This document shows positions 1 through 11,546 of a stretch of 57,783 bases of DNA, piece after piece. Within the stretch, counting starts at the first letter, position 1; every line of letters begins with the position of its first letter. The DNA is taken from contig NZ_LXEN01000125.1 in the NCBI RefSeq assembly GCF_001654855.1, positions 1 through 57,783 on the forward strand. Reading direction: 5' to 3'. A program made the translations under genes and the position numbers. The notes beneath the pieces are model-generated. The model did not search any database, had not been told where the DNA came from, and saw only the letters and a program-made list of their open reading frames with translations. The stretch comes from Proteus myxofaciens ATCC 19692 (GTDB taxonomy: Bacteria; Pseudomonadota; Gammaproteobacteria; Enterobacterales; Enterobacteriaceae).

Positions 1-325
1 AACAATGAATTATTAATTAATGCTTATCAATTTAAATAAAAATAGCCTATATCCGATATCAATTTAACGAATTTTCATCTTTTTTATAAAAATAATAGCC
101 ATATAAAAATAATGCTTTTTAGAAATATTATTTAAAAATTTAAATTAATTAAAAATTAATATCCAATAATGGATTATATTTGGCGTTATTATCTGTATTA
201 AAACAATGAGTGAAAAAAACTAGATAATGATAATTATTATCATTATCATAATTTGCTTGTTAAGTATTGTTTTATGCGATTTAAATCTTACTTAAATTAA
301 TAACCATATAAAAGATACGACTATT
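1..325. other. AT-rich intergenic region upstream of the TonB receptor
   Basis: No open reading frame or RNA gene can be supported here. The stretch is very AT-rich and holds the Fur box annotated separately at 223-247. The promoter of the downstream receptor gene must lie in its last 150 bases. The left window edge is at base 1, so a gene beyond it cannot be judged. Confidence 0.6.
223..247 (+). promoter_or_regulatory. Fur box (iron-responsive operator)
   Basis: The site is a perfect 25-base palindrome: the 12-base arm GATAATGATAAT, one central T, then the exact reverse complement arm. It contains almost the whole canonical Fur consensus GATAATGATAATCATTATC. It lies about 80 bases upstream of the TonB-dependent receptor start at 326, the expected place for iron repression. 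The palindrome is seen directly; repression by Fur is inferred from the family. Confidence 0.9.
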
Positions 326-2659
326 ATGATCCATTTTTTAGCAAAGAATGATGCCTATCATCAGGGTATAGGTGTATTTTCATTTTCATCCTCAGCAATT
401 GCATTATTATTAACGTCATTCTCTTCTTTAAATAGCTATGCTTCTGAAGATATAAAATCAGAAATAAAGGCATTGCCAAAAACAGCGATAACAGCGTCAT
501 CAGATAAACATGATAAAATTGTGATTGAACCGATTTATGTCGCAGGTGAGCTTAATTCTAGCGTAGAGGCAGGAAGTACTGTTCTGACGCTAAAAGATAT
601 CGATAGAATACAGCCAAATAATATTGCTGAGCTGGTGGATAAATTACCGGGTATTTCCTCATCAGGCTCGCCAAGGCCTGGTGGGCAAACATTAAATATT
701 TGGGGAATGGGTAATCCTGAAGATATTAAAATAACGTTTGATGGCACGCCTAAAAGTTTTGAAAAATATCGTCAGGGATCTATTTTTATTGATCCTGAAT
801 TAATTCGTCGTATTGATGTTGATAAAGGTCCGCATAATATTACAGAAGGTAATGGTGGATTTGGTGGTTCAGTTAGAATTGAAACTAAAGACCCTGATGA
901 TTTATTACTTCCTGATCAACATATTGGTTTATTTTTAAAATATGGTCACCACACAAATGATAAACAAAATCGTTATAGTGGTGCGATTTATGGAAAAACA
1001 CTTGATGGTTTTGCTGATGGTCTTTTTTATTTTAATCGTCGCGAAAGTGATGATTTACGTAGACCTGATGGTACTAAATTTGGATATTCTCAATCAGACC
1101 AAGATTCATTTCTAATTAAATCGAATTTTTATTTAAATGATGAAAATACATTAACGTTATCGGCTTCACGCTCTGAAAGTGATGGATGGACGCCATGGGC
1201 TGCAAAGCGTGATGATTTACCGAAACCATCACAATCAGAAGTGGATAAATATGGTTTTGATGGCGCAATGAAGCGTAAGTTAGTCTATCGTGACCAAAAA
1301 GATGACACTTTTAGTGCAAAATGGAATTTTAATCCTATCGAGTCTGATTTAGTCAATCTAACACTCATTTACGGCTATTCTAAAACGAAACAAAATGATA
1401 CTCGCCCTGATACCGCAAGCTCTTTCTTTAGTGGCAGTATGGGAAATCAAAGCTGGGTTGATTATAAAAATCATCAAGTAGAATTAAAAAATGAAAGCTC
1501 AGTGATGTGGGGTTCAGTCGAACACCAAATTCTTGTAGGAACACGTTGGCATAAAAATGATCGTAGCGTTTTAATGTTTACGCGCGATAAAGCAAAAAAT
1601 CCTGATTATAACTATGGATATTATGCACCGCCTTATATGCCAGAAGGTACGCAAACAACGACCAGTTTCTATATCGAAGACTCGATGAGTTATCGTAATT
1701 TTACGATAACTCCTGGCGTTCGCTATGATATTGTTAAAAACCAAGGAAAGGGCAGTCGAGCTAAGGTTTATCAAGATCCAAACCCTTATTTTGGCCATGA
1801 TTATTCAGATGTAACCTACCGTGGTGCGACTCCTCATCTTGGTTTATTGTGGAAAATGAATCAAAACTTCCGCTTCTTTGGCGATCTCACCTATACATGG
1901 CGCGCACCCATTATTGATGAACAGTATGAAGTGCAATCAAGCATTTCAAGCTTAACGGGAACGAGTCGTCATTTAGATAAAGAAACAATTAGAGCGATAC
2001 GTGTTGGTGCAATTGCTGATTTTGAAGATGTTTTCCAACAAGAAGACCAAGTTCAATTAAGAACAACATTATTTGATAATCGTGGTAAAAATGAAATATT
2101 CCGTCGTCGAGGTGTTTATTGCCAAAGCTATAAAGTAGATGGTGATAATAGTGGTTGTGCACCTTCTATTGGTAATTACCGTAACTTACCGGGATATCGA
2201 ATTCAAGGACTAGAGATTGAAGCTTTTTATGATAGTCCTAATGTATTTGGTCGTTTAGCGTATTCTACAATGAAAGGAAAACGTGATCAGTCACCACGTG
2301 ACCCTTGGTTTGGTCAAAAAACATGGATTGCAGAAATACAGCCTGACGCTTTACATGCCACGATTGGGGTAAAATTACCGCAAATTAATGTCAATATGGG
2401 ATGGACGGGTGATTTTATTGGTGCACAACGTCGTTCGCCGACAGATGCCGATCCTCAAGCAGCTTATTGGGCACTACCAAAAAGTAAAGGCTATGCCATT
2501 CATGGATTATTTGCCAATTGGGAGCCTTCATTTATTGATAATACCGATATCCGTTTCACTGTGGCTAACCTCTTTAATCGAGATTATTATCCTTATTTAG
2601 GTGAATCTGTTTCTGGTGTGGGGCGTGACTTTAGATTTACCGTTGTTAAGCGTTTCTAA
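326..2659 (+). CDS. TonB-dependent outer membrane receptor, haem/haemoglobin type
   Basis: This 777-residue protein is an outer membrane beta-barrel receptor that would import an iron source using TonB energy. A hydrophobic signal segment covers roughly residues 17-40 and ends near YAS. The plug domain follows (about 65-190), with the typical LVDKLPGI and GGFGGSVRIETKDP signatures, then a 22-strand-type barrel ending in the aromatic VVKRF. A WRAP sequence near residue 530 resembles the FRAP box of haem receptors, which favours the haemoglobin/transferrin/lactoferrin receptor family; a clear NPNL motif was not seen. A strong Fur box lies just upstream. The ligand is an inference; a siderophore receptor is less likely. 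No haem transport partner is adjacent. Confidence 0.85.
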   Translation: MIHFLAKNDAYHQGIGVFSFSSSAIALLLTSFSSLNSYASEDIKSEIKALPKTAITASSDKHDKIVIEPIYVAGELNSSVEAGSTVLTLKDIDRIQPNNIAELVDKLPGISSSGSPRPGGQTLNIWGMGNPEDIKITFDGTPKSFEKYRQGSIFIDPELIRRIDVDKGPHNITEGNGGFGGSVRIETKDPDDLLLPDQHIGLFLKYGHHTNDKQNRYSGAIYGKTLDGFADGLFYFNRRESDDLRRPDGTKFGYSQSDQDSFLIKSNFYLNDENTLTLSASRSESDGWTPWAAKRDDLPKPSQSEVDKYGFDGAMKRKLVYRDQKDDTFSAKWNFNPIESDLVNLTLIYGYSKTKQNDTRPDTASSFFSGSMGNQSWVDYKNHQVELKNESSVMWGSVEHQILVGTRWHKNDRSVLMFTRDKAKNPDYNYGYYAPPYMPEGTQTTTSFYIEDSMSYRNFTITPGVRYDIVKNQGKGSRAKVYQDPNPYFGHDYSDVTYRGATPHLGLLWKMNQNFRFFGDLTYTWRAPIIDEQYEVQSSISSLTGTSRHLDKETIRAIRVGAIADFEDVFQQEDQVQLRTTLFDNRGKNEIFRRRGVYCQSYKVDGDNSGCAPSIGNYRNLPGYRIQGLEIEAFYDSPNVFGRLAYSTMKGKRDQSPRDPWFGQKTWIAEIQPDALHATIGVKLPQINVNMGWTGDFIGAQRRSPTDADPQAAYWALPKSKGYAIHGLFANWEPSFIDNTDIRFTVANLFNRDYYPYLGESVSGVGRDFRFTVVKRF

Positions 2660-2681
2660 GTGATATCAGTATAATTTAAGT

Positions 2682-2716
2682 AAAAAAAAACAGGCCACTG
2701 AGTGGCCTGTTTTTTT
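2682..2716. terminator. Bidirectional intrinsic terminator between the TonB receptor and proX
   Basis: An inverted repeat with arms CAGGCCA and TGGCCTG is flanked by an A-run on the left and a T-run on the right, so it can stop transcripts from both directions. It lies between the convergent receptor gene and proX. Confidence 0.85.
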
Positions 2717-2741
2717 AGGCGTGATATTAGAAAGTGACTAA

Positions 2742-3737
2742 TTAATTAGCCGCTTTACGTGCTTCATCTATCCAACCATCAAAGGTTTTTTGATGAGCTT
2801 TGATCCACGCATTTGCATGGCGTTCGATATCAGCTTGTGATTTCTGACCGTTATGCATACGTAAGTTCTGTGCGTTAATATCATTTACAGAGACTTTCAT
2901 CACTTCAAATAATTTAGCGGCTGCTGGGTTTGCTTCAGCCCATTTTTTATTCGCAGCGATATGCATTGTACTTGGTGGGAAACCGTAGTTTTTACCATTT
3001 GGTAATGTAGTATCGGTTTTATTATCATCTGGCAATGAAGAGAATGGTACTTGTAACCATACAACATCTTTACCTGGTTTTAATACATCACTTATCCAAT
3101 AAGGTGTCCATGTGTAATAAAGAATAGGTTTACCTTCTTTATAACGGGTAATGGTATCTGCCATCATTGCCGCATAGTTACCTTGTTTATGTGTTACTGT
3201 TTTTTCTAAATCATAGGCTTTTAAGTGATTATTAATAGATTCTTCACAACCCCAACCTGGGTTACAACCAGTTAAATCTGCTTTGCCATCACCATCATTG
3301 TCGAAGATTTTCGCAATTTTAGGATCTTTTAATTGCTCAATGTTGGTAATCTTATATTCTTGTGCTGTTTTCTTATCAATAAGATAGCCTTGTGCAGCAT
3401 TAATAACATAATCACCTTTACGGTAGAATACGTCATCACCACCAGCAGCCTCATACTGAGAGTTATGTAATGGCACCCAGCTTACTGCCATAAATGTTGC
3501 ATCACCGTTTGCGATAGAAGAGTAAGCAACGTTGTAGTCAACTTCTTTAGTAGGTTCAACGGTATAACCTAATTTTTCTAGTGCTTTATTTACTATTAAT
3601 GTCTGAAATGTTTCTTCAGAAATTGTACTTTGTACAGGTTGAACCGAAATTCCTTTACCAGGTAAATCAGCAGCGGATAACTGAGTGCTTAGCAGTGTGG
3701 CAGACAAAACTGTTGCCCAGAGAACTGGATTACGCAT
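2742..3737 (-). CDS. proX: Glycine betaine/L-proline ABC transporter, periplasmic binding protein ProX
   Basis: ProX captures glycine betaine and proline betaine in the periplasm and delivers them to ProWV during osmotic stress. The 331-residue product has a signal peptide of about 22 residues ending near LSAA. It keeps the aromatic-rich betaine-site segments around [11 protein letters not shown] and [11 protein letters not shown]. It is the third gene of proVWX and is separated from proW by 141 bases, which hold a strong hairpin (3773-3790). It ends at the shared terminator with the TonB receptor. The length matches E. coli ProX. The start has an upstream GGAAC ribosome-binding sequence. Confidence 0.95.
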   Translation of the reverse strand: MRNPVLWATVLSATLLSTQLSAADLPGKGISVQPVQSTISEETFQTLIVNKALEKLGYTVEPTKEVDYNVAYSSIANGDATFMAVSWVPLHNSQYEAAGGDDVFYRKGDYVINAAQGYLIDKKTAQEYKITNIEQLKDPKIAKIFDNDGDGKADLTGCNPGWGCEESINNHLKAYDLEKTVTHKQGNYAAMMADTITRYKEGKPILYYTWTPYWISDVLKPGKDVVWLQVPFSSLPDDNKTDTTLPNGKNYGFPPSTMHIAANKKWAEANPAAAKLFEVMKVSVNDINAQNLRMHNGQKSQADIERHANAWIKAHQKTFDGWIDEARKAAN

Positions 3738-3772
3738 AGTTGTTCCTTCTGTTTTATGATAAGAGATAGCAA

Positions 3773-3790
3773 GCGGTAGCGAACTACCGC
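3773..3790 (-). promoter_or_regulatory. Stable hairpin with UUCG tetraloop in the proW-proX gap
   Basis: On the transcribed strand the 7-base stem GCGGTAG/CTACCGC closes a TTCG loop, an exceptionally stable RNA tetraloop. It lies between proW and proX, about 36 bases upstream of the proX start. No T-run follows, so it is more likely an mRNA stability or processing element than a terminator. Confidence 0.55.
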
Positions 3791-3878
3791 CAGTTATTTC
3801 ATATATTGATTGTTTTTATATCGACTATTTTTCTATCGATGAAATTCAATGTTTGTTATTTATTTGCGGAGTTGGCGA

Positions 3879-5045
3879 TTATGCTTTTTTCGCAAAAAGA
3901 CGGTAAACTAAGCCTACAGGACCTGTCATATACCAACTTCTATTGCCTTTCAGTCGGCTATTTTGACCTAGTGATTGTGTTAATCGGTCAAGAATAATGG
4001 CGAGGATCACGATACCCGCACCCCCAACAGCCGCCAGTCCCATATCAAGACGACCAATACCACGTAATACCATTTGACCTAAACCACCAACGGCAATCAT
4101 TGATGCAATAACTACCATTGACAACGCTAACATCAATGTTTGGTTTACACCGGCCATAATCGTAGGCATTGCAAGTGGTAACTGAACTTTAAACAGCATT
4201 TGACGAGGATTAGCGCCAAATGATTGTGCTGCTTCTATTAAATCCTCAGGAACTTGTTTTATCCCTAAGATGGTCAACCTCACTATTGGTGGTAAAGCGA
4301 ATATGATGGTGACGACAACACCAGGAACATTACCAATACCAAAAAGCATCACGATAGGGACTAAATAAACGAATGCAGGTGTTGTCTGCATCGCATCTAA
4401 TAGCGGCCTAATAATTTTTGATGCCCTATTGCTATGGGCAAGCCATATTCCAAGAGGAAGCCCTATAATTAAACAGAACAGTAAAGAGGTTAACACTAAA
4501 GCAAGAGTAACCATGGCTTCAGACCAAGCACCTATCGCACCAATTAAGATCAGTGAGATAAATGAGGTTATTCCCATTACTTTGCCTGATAACTGCCATG
4601 CGATTAATGAAAATAAAATAATCGCAACAGGTGAAGGCATGGCTGTTAAAAAGTTTTCAAATCCGCTTAACACAAAGTCAACTGGAACACGGATACCTTG
4701 GAAGACAGGTCGAAAATGAAGAACAACCCAGTCAATTGCTTCTGTTACCCATGAATCCAAAGGGATCAATGTATTATGAAATGGATCCATAATATTAAAG
4801 TGATCGGGGGTAACATCAGTTGGCACTGAATCTAACCAATCAGTACCACCTGTAGAAGACGTGTCGATGTTATCAGTACCAGCACTGCCACCCCAAGGAT
4901 CTGCATCCGTTGTTGAACTGTCAGAGGTGCTCCACGGATCACTCTCTACTGAATTATCTTGAGGTACCGTTTGAGTTGTATTATCTGTTGCCACATCTTG
5001 GGTTTCTGTATCCCAAGGATTGGCTTGATTAGTTGTATTACTCAT
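3879..5045 (-). CDS. proW: Glycine betaine/L-proline ABC transporter, permease ProW
   Basis: ProW is the inner membrane permease of the osmoprotectant importer. The 388-residue protein opens with an unusual acidic, Asn/Asp/Ser/Thr-rich cytoplasmic tail of about 85 residues. This tail contains three short Asp/Asn-Pro-Trp repeats (around residues 9, 37 and 49), resembling and extending the tail of E. coli ProW (354 residues). Hydrophobic membrane segments follow, with the BPD permease coupling loop around [20 protein letters not shown]. Its start overlaps the 3' end of proV by 8 bases, which implies translational coupling. Confidence 0.95.
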   Translation of the reverse strand: MSNTTNQANPWDTETQDVATDNTTQTVPQDNSVESDPWSTSDSSTTDADPWGGSAGTDNIDTSSTGGTDWLDSVPTDVTPDHFNIMDPFHNTLIPLDSWVTEAIDWVVLHFRPVFQGIRVPVDFVLSGFENFLTAMPSPVAIILFSLIAWQLSGKVMGITSFISLILIGAIGAWSEAMVTLALVLTSLLFCLIIGLPLGIWLAHSNRASKIIRPLLDAMQTTPAFVYLVPIVMLFGIGNVPGVVVTIIFALPPIVRLTILGIKQVPEDLIEAAQSFGANPRQMLFKVQLPLAMPTIMAGVNQTLMLALSMVVIASMIAVGGLGQMVLRGIGRLDMGLAAVGGAGIVILAIILDRLTQSLGQNSRLKGNRSWYMTGPVGLVYRLFAKKA

Positions 5046-6237
5046 TAGGTGTCTCCTTATCCAGTGCTTGTAATAACATTCCTTTAGAGATTAAGCCGAT
5101 ATAACGATTTTTCTCATCAATAACAGGAATTGCACAGGGAGATTGTGCAACAGTTGAAATCAGCTCATTTAACGGCGTATCACCATCAATCGCGCTAGGT
5201 TCAGATAAGATAGCGGATTCGATAGGTTGTTTATTTTTCAGTGCTTCTTCAAGTGAGGTAAGAGAAACAATACCGATAAATTTTCTACCTCGTTCAATGA
5301 GATAACCAAAGTTACGGTCTTCATCTTCTAGCACTTTCAATGCAGAGCGTGGACCAAAACCAGGTGCTACGTGTAACAAGGTTTCTGGACGACGTTTTGC
5401 AATATCTTTTGCACTAAATACATGGCTGATATCAACACCACGGAAGAAAGTACGCACATAATCATTTGCTGGATTATTGAGTATTTCATCAGGTGTACCA
5501 ATTTGCACAACAACACCACCTTGCATAATGGCTATTCTGTCACCAATACGCATTGCTTCATCAAGATCATGAGAAATAAAGACGATAGTGCGTTGTTTGT
5601 CACCTTGTAAGCTTAAAAGCTCGTCTTGCATTTCAGTACGAATTAATGGATCGAGTGCAGAAAATGCTTCATCCATTAATAAAATATCGGGGTCATTAGC
5701 TAATGCACGCGCTAAACCGATACGTTGACGCATACCACCTGATAATTCATCAGGCCAAGAATTGGCATGATGGCCTAGGTTGACTTGCTCAAGGGCCGCC
5801 ATTGCCTTCTTAATGCGTTCCTCTTTACTAATACCCGCAAGATCCATACCAAAAGCGGTATTATCAAGCACATTCATATGTGGCATTAGTGCAAATGATT
5901 GGAACACCATACTGATTTTTTTACGACGAACTTCACGTAGATCTTTATCAGACATTTTGGTGATATTTTCACCATCAATAAGGACTTCACCCTTTGTTGG
6001 GTCTATCAGACGATTGAGAAGGCGTACTAAGGTGGATTTACCAGAACCTGATAAGCCCATGATCACAAATATTTCGCCTTCTTCAATGGCCAGATTTGCA
6101 TCTTGAACACCGACTGTTAGCCCTGTTTTATCAAAAATCTGATCTTTATTCATACCAGATTCTAATAATTCAAAGGCCCGCTTAGGGTGCTCACCAAATA
6201 CCTTATAGAGATTTTTAACTTCGAGTTTGATTGCCAT
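5038..6237 (-). CDS. proV: Glycine betaine/L-proline ABC transporter, ATPase ProV
   Basis: ProV is the ATP-hydrolysing subunit of the ProU osmoprotectant importer. The 399-residue protein shows the Walker A sequence GLSGSGKST at residues 61-69, the ABC signature LSGGMRQR near 165 and the Walker [17 protein letters not shown]-terminal pair of CBS domains (about 280-395) is thought in this family to sense ionic strength. It is the first gene of proVWX. The 620-base region upstream should hold the osmotically controlled promoter, but no motif could be assigned with confidence. Confidence 0.96.
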   Translation of the reverse strand: MAIKLEVKNLYKVFGEHPKRAFELLESGMNKDQIFDKTGLTVGVQDANLAIEEGEIFVIMGLSGSGKSTLVRLLNRLIDPTKGEVLIDGENITKMSDKDLREVRRKKISMVFQSFALMPHMNVLDNTAFGMDLAGISKEERIKKAMAALEQVNLGHHANSWPDELSGGMRQRIGLARALANDPDILLMDEAFSALDPLIRTEMQDELLSLQGDKQRTIVFISHDLDEAMRIGDRIAIMQGGVVVQIGTPDEILNNPANDYVRTFFRGVDISHVFSAKDIAKRRPETLLHVAPGFGPRSALKVLEDEDRNFGYLIERGRKFIGIVSLTSLEEALKNKQPIESAILSEPSAIDGDTPLNELISTVAQSPCAIPVIDEKNRYIGLISKGMLLQALDKETPNE

Positions 6238-6858
6238 GCAATATATATTTTCCTATTTAAATATTGAAAGGAATAAATAAATTGTTAATTAAATGATTTC
6301 GTTTTTTCCTAGATTAGATTTTTAGTAAGTGGATTACCCTAACATAATAATAAGAGCTGACAACCCTATGTTCACTATAATTAAACAAATAATTGGGTTC
6401 ATTTTTTTATCGTTTTTCAGTAATTAATAAATAAATAAAGTGAAATAAATAAATTTTATTTAAACGTAATAACGCATCTAACTGACTGAAATAACATTAT
6501 TTTTATACAGAGAAGTATTTTAATTATGATCTCAATAAAAGGCTTGATAAAAGAGAATGAATAAAAGAAAAAAGAAACAAAGAAAAACCAATAAAATTTA
6601 ATAGTCATTAGTTATTTTAATGATTTATCTTTAAAATAGTGATGAAATAAGAGAAAACCGAGAAAATCATTCGTAAAAAATTGATTATTTGACCTGATTG
6701 AACGGTAATAATCATATAATTAGCTACTTTTTTAAGCAAATAAAAACGCACCAAAAAATAATTATTATTTTTCAGTGCGTTATGTGTCGCTTGAGATACA
6801 TAATTAAATTGAATGTATCTTGGCGCTTTTAAAAAGAAAACAGCGAGTTAATGGTATG
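6238..6858. other. 620-base AT-rich intergenic region between proV and nrdF
   Basis: No gene could be supported. The proV side must carry the proU promoter; long AT tracts are in keeping with an H-NS-silenced osmotic promoter, but this is inference. The nrdF side carries a terminator-like hairpin (6740-6781) and a second perfect 8-base inverted repeat, AGATACAT/ATGTATCT, at 6794-6820. Confidence 0.5.
6740..6781 (-). terminator. Probable intrinsic terminator of the nrdHIEF operon
   Basis: On the minus strand AACGCAC pairs with GTGCGTT around an AT-rich inner stem, and a T-rich tract follows the outer arm. It lies about 75 bases beyond the nrdF stop codon. An additional hairpin at 6794-6820 lies between it and nrdF. 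Confidence 0.6.
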
Positions 6859-7848
<990 letters not shown>

Positions 7849-9975
7849 TTACAGTGCACAAGACACACAACCTTTAATTTCAGTACCCGCTAACGCTGTT
7901 TGTCTAATACGGATGTAATACAAGGTTTTAATACCTTTACGCCAAGCATAAATTTGCGCTTTATTAATATCTCTGGTGGTTGCTTCATCAGAAAAGAATA
8001 GGGTGAGCGATAGACCTTGGTCGATATGCTGTGTCGCTTGTGCATAAGTATCGATAATTTTCTCAGCGCCAATTTCATAGGCATCTTGATAATATTGGCG
8101 ATTTTCATTGGTCATAAAAGGGGCAGGATAATAAACACGACCAATTTTGCCTTCTTTTCTTATTTCAATAGGCGCAGCAATAGGATGAATGCTTGATGTA
8201 GAGTTATTTATATAAGAAATAGAGCCAGTAGGTGGAATGGCTTGTAAATTTTGATTATAAATACCATTCGCCATAATTGACTGTTTTAGTTTTTCCCAAT
8301 CTTCTTGTGTTGGAATATGCACATTAGACTGGCTAAATAGCTGGTGGACTTTTTGTGTTTTCGGTAGCCACTCTTGAGAAACGTATTTATCAAAATATTC
8401 ACCACTGGCATATTTTGAATGTTCAAAACCTTTAAAAGTTTGTTTTTTCTCAATTGCTAATTGATTTGATGCTAATAAAGCGTAATAGGTTACTGTGTAA
8501 AAATAGATATTGGTAAAATCTAGCGCTTCTTCTGAACCATAATAAATACCTTCACGCGCTAAATAGCCATGTAGATTCATTTGGCCTAAACCAATAGCAT
8601 GAGAAGCCTGATTTCCTTTTTCAATAGAAGGGACAGATTCAATCTTTGTCATCTCTGCAACACTACTCAGCGCTCTTATTGCTGTATTAATAGTATGTGC
8701 AAAGTCAGGAGAATCCATTGCCATTGCTATATTCATTGAACCTAAGTTACAACTAATATCATGACCGATATGTTGATAGCTAAGATCAGGATGATATTCA
8801 CTTGCACTATTTACTTGTAATATTTCAGAACATAAATTGCTCATATTAATTCTACCAGCAATAGGATTAGCGCGGTTTACTGCATCCTCAAACATGATAT
8901 AGGGATAACCTGATTCAAATTGTATTTCTGCTAATGTTTGGAAAAACTCTCTAGCCTTAATTTTCTTTTTACGTATTTCACCGTTATTAACCATTTCAGC
9001 GTATTTTTCACTCACACTAATTTCAGACATAGGAACGCCATAAACACGTTCAACATCATAAGGTGAGAAAAGGTACATATCTTCATTACGTTTAGCTAAT
9101 TCAAACGTAATATCGGGAATAACAACACCTAATGAGAGAGTTTTGATTCTGACTTTTTCATCCGCATTTTCACGTTTAGTATCTAGAAAATGATAGATAT
9201 CAGGATGATGAGCATGAAGATAAACTGCGCCAGCGCCTTGCCTTGCTCCTAATTGATTAGCATAAGAAAACGCATCTTCTAGCATCTTCATGATAGGAAC
9301 AACGCCTGATGATTGATTTTCTATCCGCTTAATTGGAGCGCCAGCTTCGCGTAAGTTAGTGAGCAAGAAAGCAACTCCACCACCGCGTTTAGAAAGCTGT
9401 AATGCTGAATTCACTGAACGACCAATAGATTCCATATTATCTTCTATACGTAATAAGAAGCAGGAAACTAATTCGCCACGTTGTTGTTTACCACAATTTA
9501 AAAAGGTGGGTGTGGCTGGTTGAAAACGGCCACTAATCACTTCATCGACAATATGTGTCGCGAGTTCAGTATTACCTTGTGCTAATGTCAGCGCAACCAT
9601 ACATACACGGTCTTCATAACGTTCAAGATAACGCTCGCCATCAAATGTCTTTAACGTATAGCTGGTATAGTATTTAAATGCGCCTAGAAAAGATTGAAAG
9701 CGAAATTTCTTACTATAGGCATGTTTGAATAACTGTTTGATAAATGTAAAGTCATACTGCTCTAAAACATGCGCTTCGTAATAATGTTGTTCAACAAGAA
9801 AATCGAGTTTCTCTTTTAAATCATGAAAAAAAACCGTATTTTGGTTTACATGCTGACGAAAAAAATGGTGGGTTGCTAATTTGTCTTTATCAAATTGAAT
9901 ATTACCTTGCTCATCATAAAGATTGAGCATGGCATTGAGTGCATGATAATCACGTTGTTCTATCGGTTGTGTCAT
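7849..9975 (-). CDS. nrdE: Class Ib ribonucleotide reductase, alpha (catalytic) subunit NrdE
   Basis: NrdE reduces ribonucleoside diphosphates to deoxyribonucleotides. The 708 residues match the usual family length of about 700-715, and there is no N-terminal ATP cone, as expected for class Ib. Visible landmarks are the substrate-site cysteine segment [12 protein letters not shown], the NLCSEI cysteine, the [18 protein letters not shown] loop, and a C-terminal redox pair CVSC in GCVSCAL that is recharged by NrdH. It lies 6 bases after nrdI and 21 before nrdF, so the four genes form one transcription unit. Confidence 0.97.
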   Translation of the reverse strand: MTQPIEQRDYHALNAMLNLYDEQGNIQFDKDKLATHHFFRQHVNQNTVFFHDLKEKLDFLVEQHYYEAHVLEQYDFTFIKQLFKHAYSKKFRFQSFLGAFKYYTSYTLKTFDGERYLERYEDRVCMVALTLAQGNTELATHIVDEVISGRFQPATPTFLNCGKQQRGELVSCFLLRIEDNMESIGRSVNSALQLSKRGGGVAFLLTNLREAGAPIKRIENQSSGVVPIMKMLEDAFSYANQLGARQGAGAVYLHAHHPDIYHFLDTKRENADEKVRIKTLSLGVVIPDITFELAKRNEDMYLFSPYDVERVYGVPMSEISVSEKYAEMVNNGEIRKKKIKAREFFQTLAEIQFESGYPYIMFEDAVNRANPIAGRINMSNLCSEILQVNSASEYHPDLSYQHIGHDISCNLGSMNIAMAMDSPDFAHTINTAIRALSSVAEMTKIESVPSIEKGNQASHAIGLGQMNLHGYLAREGIYYGSEEALDFTNIYFYTVTYYALLASNQLAIEKKQTFKGFEHSKYASGEYFDKYVSQEWLPKTQKVHQLFSQSNVHIPTQEDWEKLKQSIMANGIYNQNLQAIPPTGSISYINNSTSSIHPIAAPIEIRKEGKIGRVYYPAPFMTNENRQYYQDAYEIGAEKIIDTYAQATQHIDQGLSLTLFFSDEATTRDINKAQIYAWRKGIKTLYYIRIRQTALAGTEIKGCVSCAL

Positions 9976-9981
9976 GGTTAT

Positions 9982-10401
9982 TTATCTCATTGCGCAGTGT
10001 TCATTAATTGTTGACCAAAACGCACTTAATCCGTTTTTTACGCGTTTAACGTCTTCTGGTGTACCTAAGAGTTCAAAACGATACAGAAAAGGGATTTGAC
10101 ACTTCTGAGCGATAACATCGCCAGCTAATCCATAGGCTGCACCAAAATTAGTATTACCAGAAGCGATGACACCGCGTATTAATTGACGATTTTCAGGAAT
10201 ATTTAAAAACTGAATTACCGTTTTAGGAACTGCGCCTTTAGCACCACCGCCACCGTAAGTAGGGCAAAGCAACACAAAAGGTTGTGTGGCATGTAGTGGT
10301 TCATTTTCATTAAGTCTTGTCGCCTGCATATTTAATTTTTGTACAAAGCGATGACAATTTTCAGAGCGACTTGAAAAATAAATTAAAGGTGCAGTTTGCA
10401 T
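9982..10401 (-). CDS. nrdI: Flavodoxin-like NrdI, activator of class Ib ribonucleotide reductase
   Basis: NrdI is a small flavoprotein that supplies the oxidant for assembling the manganese-tyrosyl radical in NrdF. The 139-residue protein shows the flavin phosphate-binding start [14 protein letters not shown] and the glycine-rich segment [16 protein letters not shown], followed by ASGNTNFG. It lies 11 bases after nrdH and 6 before nrdE. Confidence 0.95.
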   Translation of the reverse strand: MQTAPLIYFSSRSENCHRFVQKLNMQATRLNENEPLHATQPFVLLCPTYGGGGAKGAVPKTVIQFLNIPENRQLIRGVIASGNTNFGAAYGLAGDVIAQKCQIPFLYRFELLGTPEDVKRVKNGLSAFWSTINEHCAMR

Positions 10402-10412
10402 TAGAGGTTCCT

Positions 10413-10637
10413 TTACAGTGTGATTTGGCTGATTTTATCAGGACAAAAACCAGACCAATGTTGTTCACCGTGAACAACAACAGGAACTTGGCGATAACCC
10501 ATAGAAACAATGCGTGCTAATGCTTGCGCATCCTGCGTGAGATCTACAGCGACAAACGGAATATTTTTTTGTTTAAGTGCTCGTTCAGTTGCACTACATT
10601 GAACGCAATTCGGTTTGGTATAGAGAATCACAGACAT
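10413..10637 (-). CDS. nrdH: Glutaredoxin-like protein NrdH
   Basis: NrdH is the dedicated electron donor of NrdEF; in the family it has a glutaredoxin fold but is reduced by thioredoxin reductase. The 74-residue protein carries the active site CVQC in [15 protein letters not shown] near residues 10-13 and the C-terminal WSGFCPDKI segment typical of NrdH. It is the first gene of nrdHIEF, directly downstream of NrdR and Fur-type sites. Confidence 0.95.
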   Translation of the reverse strand: MSVILYTKPNCVQCSATERALKQKNIPFVAVDLTQDAQALARIVSMGYRQVPVVVHGEQHWSGFCPDKISQITL

Positions 10638-10701
10638 AGAGATTAGCCCTTATAAAAATATGAGTGTGTCTGCATACACACTCATAATGAAAAGTACCTA
10701 A

Positions 10702-10748
10702 ATACTATATATAGAGTTATAATTTTTCAACCACACAATATATGGTGA
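10702..10748 (-). promoter_or_regulatory. Pair of NrdR boxes upstream of nrdH
   Basis: Two 16-base near-palindromes match the NrdR consensus acaCwATATaTwGtgt: one at 10702-10717 (core ACTATATATAGAGT) and one at 10733-10748 (ACACAATATATGGTGA). Their starts are 31 bases apart, three helical turns, which is the spacing expected of paired NrdR boxes. They lie 65-111 bases upstream of nrdH. The motifs are seen; repression by NrdR is inferred. Confidence 0.75.
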
Positions 10749-10759
10749 TTTCCGTATTT

Positions 10760-10778
10760 GATAATGATTATTATTAAA
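10760..10778. promoter_or_regulatory. Fur-like box upstream of nrdHIEF
   Basis: The 19 bases starting GATAATGATTATTATT match the Fur consensus at 15 of 19 positions, with the first half intact and the second degenerate. nrdHIEF is iron-repressed in relatives, so the placement next to the NrdR pair is sensible. The region is AT-rich, so chance similarity is possible. Confidence 0.5.
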
Positions 10779-10920
10779 ATTAAATAGTTAGCGGATTATT
10801 TTATTTTTATGATTTTTTTATTGCGCAATTTTTGTTAGGTATAAAAGTAATTAGATGATTGCTTTATCAATCAGGCGTGATCTAATCTTATGATTACAGG
10901 CAAATCACAGAGAAAACATT

Positions 10921-11394
10921 ATGTACCAAGATTATCTCGATACACCAAAAGGTTTCCCTAAACCCTATATTTCGGTAACGGCAAATGAAGAAGGGATCAC
11001 GAGTCTCTATTTTGTTAACGAAAAAGAAAATGCGATTAATTCCAGTACGATAATTAATCAATGTATTAAACAATTAAAAGAATATTTTGCTGGAAAACGA
11101 GTCACATTCTCAGTACCTCTGGTACCAGAAGGGACTGAATTTCAAAAAAGAGTGTGGAAAACCTTACAAACCATTCCTCATGGTGAAGTTTGGAGTTATA
11201 AAAAACTTGCACTTACATTAGGTTCGGTCAATTATTGCAGAGCGGTAGGAATGGCGAACTCACGAAATCCTATCTCTTTAATTATTCCTTGCCATCGTGT
11301 CATTGGGCATAACGGTAAACTTGTTGGTTATACTGGCGGTTTAGATATTAAACGTTGGCTACTGCACTATGAGAAAGTGGATATTGAGGAATAG
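10921..11394 (+). CDS. ogt: Methylated-DNA--protein-cysteine methyltransferase (Ogt type)
   Basis: The enzyme repairs O6-alkylguanine by moving the alkyl group onto its own cysteine. The 157-residue protein shows the acceptor site PCHRVIG near residue 119, the DNA-binding segment QTIPHGEVWSYKKLA, and ANSRNPISLIIPCHR before it. The N-terminal half is short and family-typical. It has no Ada-type metal-binding domain, so it is a stand-alone Ogt/MGMT rather than Ada. It is a single gene divergent from nrdH. An imperfect hairpin with arms TTCATAC/GTATGAA (11395-11432) follows the stop codon. Confidence 0.9.
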   Translation: MYQDYLDTPKGFPKPYISVTANEEGITSLYFVNEKENAINSSTIINQCIKQLKEYFAGKRVTFSVPLVPEGTEFQKRVWKTLQTIPHGEVWSYKKLALTLGSVNYCRAVGMANSRNPISLIIPCHRVIGHNGKLVGYTGGLDIKRWLLHYEKVDIEE

Positions 11395-11432
11395 TTCATA
11401 CGGCAATAATTAAATGTTATTACTTGTATGAA
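11395..11432 (+). terminator. Hairpin immediately downstream of ogt
   Basis: The arms TTCATAC and GTATGAA enclose a second AT stem. The hairpin begins right after the ogt stop codon. It lacks a clear T-run, so its role as a terminator is only likely. Confidence 0.35.
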
Positions 11433-11546
11433 TAATGAGTAGACTTATGGGATTTGTCTGAATATTAATCATTTAGTAGTAAAAAATTGTGAGTTTCGTG
11501 ATCTAGACTGTGGACAGGGAATCATAATTTTTGTTTTACTATAGTC

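Noticed and set aside
6557..6601. A 14-codon Lys/Arg-rich frame preceded by AGAG in the proV-nrdF gap
   Set aside because: Too short, and its composition is what AT-rich, A-tract DNA would give by chance.
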